Positions 62,073-64,000 of a stretch of 64,000 nucleotides of DNA are shown here, one piece after another (positions within the stretch are counted from its first letter, which is position 1; each line of letters opens with the position of its first letter). The position numbers and the translations under genes are program-made. Source of the stretch: Lapidilactobacillus luobeiensis (GTDB lineage Bacteria; Bacillota; Bacilli; Lactobacillales; Lactobacillaceae); the NCBI RefSeq assembly GCF_024345205.1, contig NZ_BROC01000006.1:62001-126000 (forward strand), read 5' to 3'. Below the pieces are notes generated by a model, which was given only the letters and a program-made list of their open reading frames with translations, was not told the DNA's origin and searched no databases.

Positions 62073-62237
62073 TGGACATGACCTCCTTTGTCGATCATTT
62101 CTATTATCACTTATTTAGGGGATTAGAACAAGTGTTTTAACCTTTTTTGCCGCTAATTTTCCCAGAATATAGCTAGGTCGGTTTGATGTTTGACTGGATC
62201 TTTATTGATCACGATTTTGAATTAAGGTGGTGTTATT

Positions 62238-63179
62238 TTGAAGGCAAAAGTGTTGGCGATCGTTGGACCGACCGCCGTGGGTAAATCGGCATTGAGTTTG
62301 GCGTTGGCGCAAAAGCTCAATGGTGAGATCATTTCAGGGGATTCGCTGCAGGTTTATCGACACTTGGATATTGGCACGGCTAAGGTCACCGCGGCGGAAC
62401 AGGCGCTCGTCCCCCATTACCTGATCGATATTTGCGCGGTCAGTGAAGCTTATTCGGCCTATGATTTCAAAGTGGCCGCGCAGGAACTGATCAAAACGAT
62501 CACGGCTCGGGGACATTTGCCGATCATTGTAGGGGGGACCGGCATGTATTTGGCCAGCCTGCTGAAAGACTTTAATCTTGGTGGGGCTGGTCCCATCGCA
62601 CCGGACCGCTCTCGGCAAGCGACGATCCGCGCAGATTTGGCAGCGGCTTGGACTCGTCAGGGCGCGCAGGCGTTGTGGCAGCGTTTGGCCGAAGTCGATC
62701 CATTGGCGGCGGCTACGATCCCAGCGAATAATCGTCAGCGGGTTTTACGTGCGCTCGAAGTGATCGAGTTGACTGGTCAACTTTTTTCCGCTCAACCCCA
62801 GCGGCCAGAGCCCTATGATGCGTTCGTCTTAGGCCTGACCTGCGCTCGGCCTTTGCTGTATCAACGGATCGATCAACGGGTGACTGAGATGGTGACAGCG
62901 GGTTTACCCGCTGAAGCGGCTTGGTTGTTTCAGCAGGTCGGGCCGGAAGCTCAAGCCGCAAAGGGGATCGGCTATCGGGAGTGGCCGCCTTATTTGCGGC
63001 AGGAGGCCAGTTTAGACGCAACAGTCCAACAGATCCAGACGGATTCGCGCCATTACGCCAAACGTCAAATGACTTATTTTCGGCATCAATTTGCGACGCA
63101 CTGGTATGATCTTTTGGCACAGCCTGTTCGTGATCGTCAAATGCTAGATCATGATCTTGATCTTTGGCTGAATGATTGA
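62238..63179 (+). CDS. miaA: tRNA dimethylallyltransferase
   Basis: 313 residues from TTG 62238 (AAGGTGG upstream). P-loop IVGPTAVGKSALS, then ISGDSLQVYRHLDIGTAK, PHYLIDI, IIVGGTGMYL and AKRQMTYFRHQ. Adds the isopentenyl group to A37 of tRNAs that read UNN codons. In most lactobacilli glnR comes between miaA and glnA, but not here. Confidence 0.94.
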   Translation: MKAKVLAIVGPTAVGKSALSLALAQKLNGEIISGDSLQVYRHLDIGTAKVTAAEQALVPHYLIDICAVSEAYSAYDFKVAAQELIKTITARGHLPIIVGGTGMYLASLLKDFNLGGAGPIAPDRSRQATIRADLAAAWTRQGAQALWQRLAEVDPLAAATIPANNRQRVLRALEVIELTGQLFSAQPQRPEPYDAFVLGLTCARPLLYQRIDQRVTEMVTAGLPAEAAWLFQQVGPEAQAAKGIGYREWPPYLRQEASLDATVQQIQTDSRHYAKRQMTYFRHQFATHWYDLLAQPVRDRQMLDHDLDLWLND

Positions 63180-63440
63180 GGATCGTCGTCGGTGGTTCCG
63201 AGCATTGTCCGAGTCTTGCGCTTGCGTTGGCTAACTGCTATAGCGGATGTTACCAGACTGTTTTTTTAGTCTTTAGAAAGTTATCAGTTGCAGAATCAAG
63301 CGAGAATTGGTATGATTACCATGTTTTAAAAAATAGCTTGTTCGATCAATCTATTTCCTTCGTTTCGACCACACTTTTTATAATTGGTCTACACAGATTT
63401 GAGGGACTTTGGTTAAACTAGAAAAGATAAGGGGAGCATC

Positions 63441-64000
63441 ATGTCAAGAAAGAATTATAGCGCTGCTGAAATCAAAAAAATAACCGCAGAAGAGAATGTT
63501 CAATTTCTACGTTTGATGTTTACCGATATCAATGGCATCATCAAGAATGTGGAAGTTCCGATCAGCCAGATCGATAAGGTCTTGGCTAACAAAGTCATGT
63601 TCGATGGCTCATCGATCGACGGTTTTGTCCGCATTGAAGAAAGTGATATGTTGTTGATCCCAGATTTATCGACATTCTTGATTTTTCCTTGGGGATCAGA
63701 GCATGGCAAAGTCGCGCGCCTGATCTGTGATATCCATACACCTGCTGGTGAGCCCTTCATGGGTGATCCACGGAACAATTTGCGTCGGGTCATCGAATTG
63801 ATGAAGGCGGCTGGCTATACTAATTTCAATATCGGTCCCGAACCAGAATTTTTCTTGTTCAAGCTAGATGAAAACGAACAACCGACTTTAGATCTTAACG
63901 ATGATGGTGGCTACTTTGATTTCGCACCGATCGATTTGGGTGAGAATTGCCGCCGGGATATCGTCCTAGAATTAGAAAAAATGGGTTTTGAGGTCGAAGC
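63441..64000 (+). CDS. glnA: glutamine synthetase, 3' partial
   Basis: The first 187 codons from ATG 63441 (AAGGGGAG upstream) are in the window. Beta-grasp domain with [20 protein letters not shown] and [20 protein letters not shown], then catalytic-domain start [16 protein letters not shown]. Ligates ammonia to glutamate. GSI-alpha type by sequence. The 260-base gap upstream shows no clear GlnR site (TGTNA-N7-TNACA) and no glnR. Confidence 0.94.
   Translation, partial: MSRKNYSAAEIKKITAEENVQFLRLMFTDINGIIKNVEVPISQIDKVLANKVMFDGSSIDGFVRIEESDMLLIPDLSTFLIFPWGSEHGKVARLICDIHTPAGEPFMGDPRNNLRRVIELMKAAGYTNFNIGPEPEFFLFKLDENEQPTLDLNDDGGYFDFAPIDLGENCRRDIVLELEKMGFEVE

Noticed and set aside
63176-63421. 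81-codon frame between miaA and glnA as a glnR remnant
   Set aside because: The translation has no MerR-type helix-turn-helix and no ribosome site.
1-64000. CRISPR arrays or intact insertion sequences
   Set aside because: No regularly spaced direct repeats and no transposase genes were seen on either strand.

Overview
The window is a Lactobacillaceae chromosome segment. The evidence is the Gram-positive gene order acyP-yidC, T-box-pheST, mltG-udk-greA, liaFSR, pbp-rpmG-fthC-rhomboid-yqgQ-glcK, a DUF3042 protein, and miaA before glnA. The left half is a siphovirus prophage. Genus is not claimed; the host resembles the casei/Lapidilactobacillus side of the family.

1-29.7 kb is the right part of a prophage, all on the + strand; integrase, repressor and replication genes lie left of the window. 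Order: DUF3850 protein, frameshifted RusA resolvase, ArpU-type late regulator, a non-coding block with a tRNA-arm-like hairpin, a two-gene cargo cassette closed by a terminator, TerS, TerL, portal, Prp-type protease, minor head protein with a C-terminal DUF6883-like toxin and its DUF4926-like immunity gene, ImmA-like peptidase, scaffold, decoration protein, capsid, connectors, major tail protein, a -1 frameshifted tail chaperone pair, tape measure, distal tail proteins, receptor-binding tail protein, holin-type proteins and a GH25-LysM endolysin. Behind the lysis genes come a DUF2335 membrane-protein cassette and a self-contained DUF3800 gene plus structured RNA, each with its own promoter and terminator.

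29.7-36.9 kb is a graveyard of related phage head modules: a truncated hicB, a portal 3' end, a complete second minor head protein with another C-terminal effector, small cassette genes, a truncated scaffold, a second DUF6883/DUF4926 toxin-immunity remnant and a third scaffold start. A minus-strand secreted nuclease gene sits among them. The cassettes are joined by a recurrent terminator-plus-ATTTTTATACCC junction that also occurs in the intact prophage, so this looks like displaced toxin cassettes, in the manner of orphan Rhs tips.

37-64 kb is core chromosome: an OmpR-type two-component system, acylphosphatase, YidC lipoprotein, SpoU methyltransferase, HD and HxlR proteins, a phenylalanine T-box with pheST, mltG, udk, greA, liaFSR, a YfhO-type membrane protein (minus), a class B PBP, rpmG, fthC, rhomboid protease, yqgQ, ROK glucokinase, an inactive-looking rhodanese, DUF3042 (minus), miaA and the start of glnA. 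About 0.9 kb before pheS holds no gene but two inverted copies of a palindromic repeat.

The strongest candidates for undescribed biology are the DUF3800-RNA module (28.65-29.68 kb) and the capsid-borne toxin/immunity system with its orphan cassettes.
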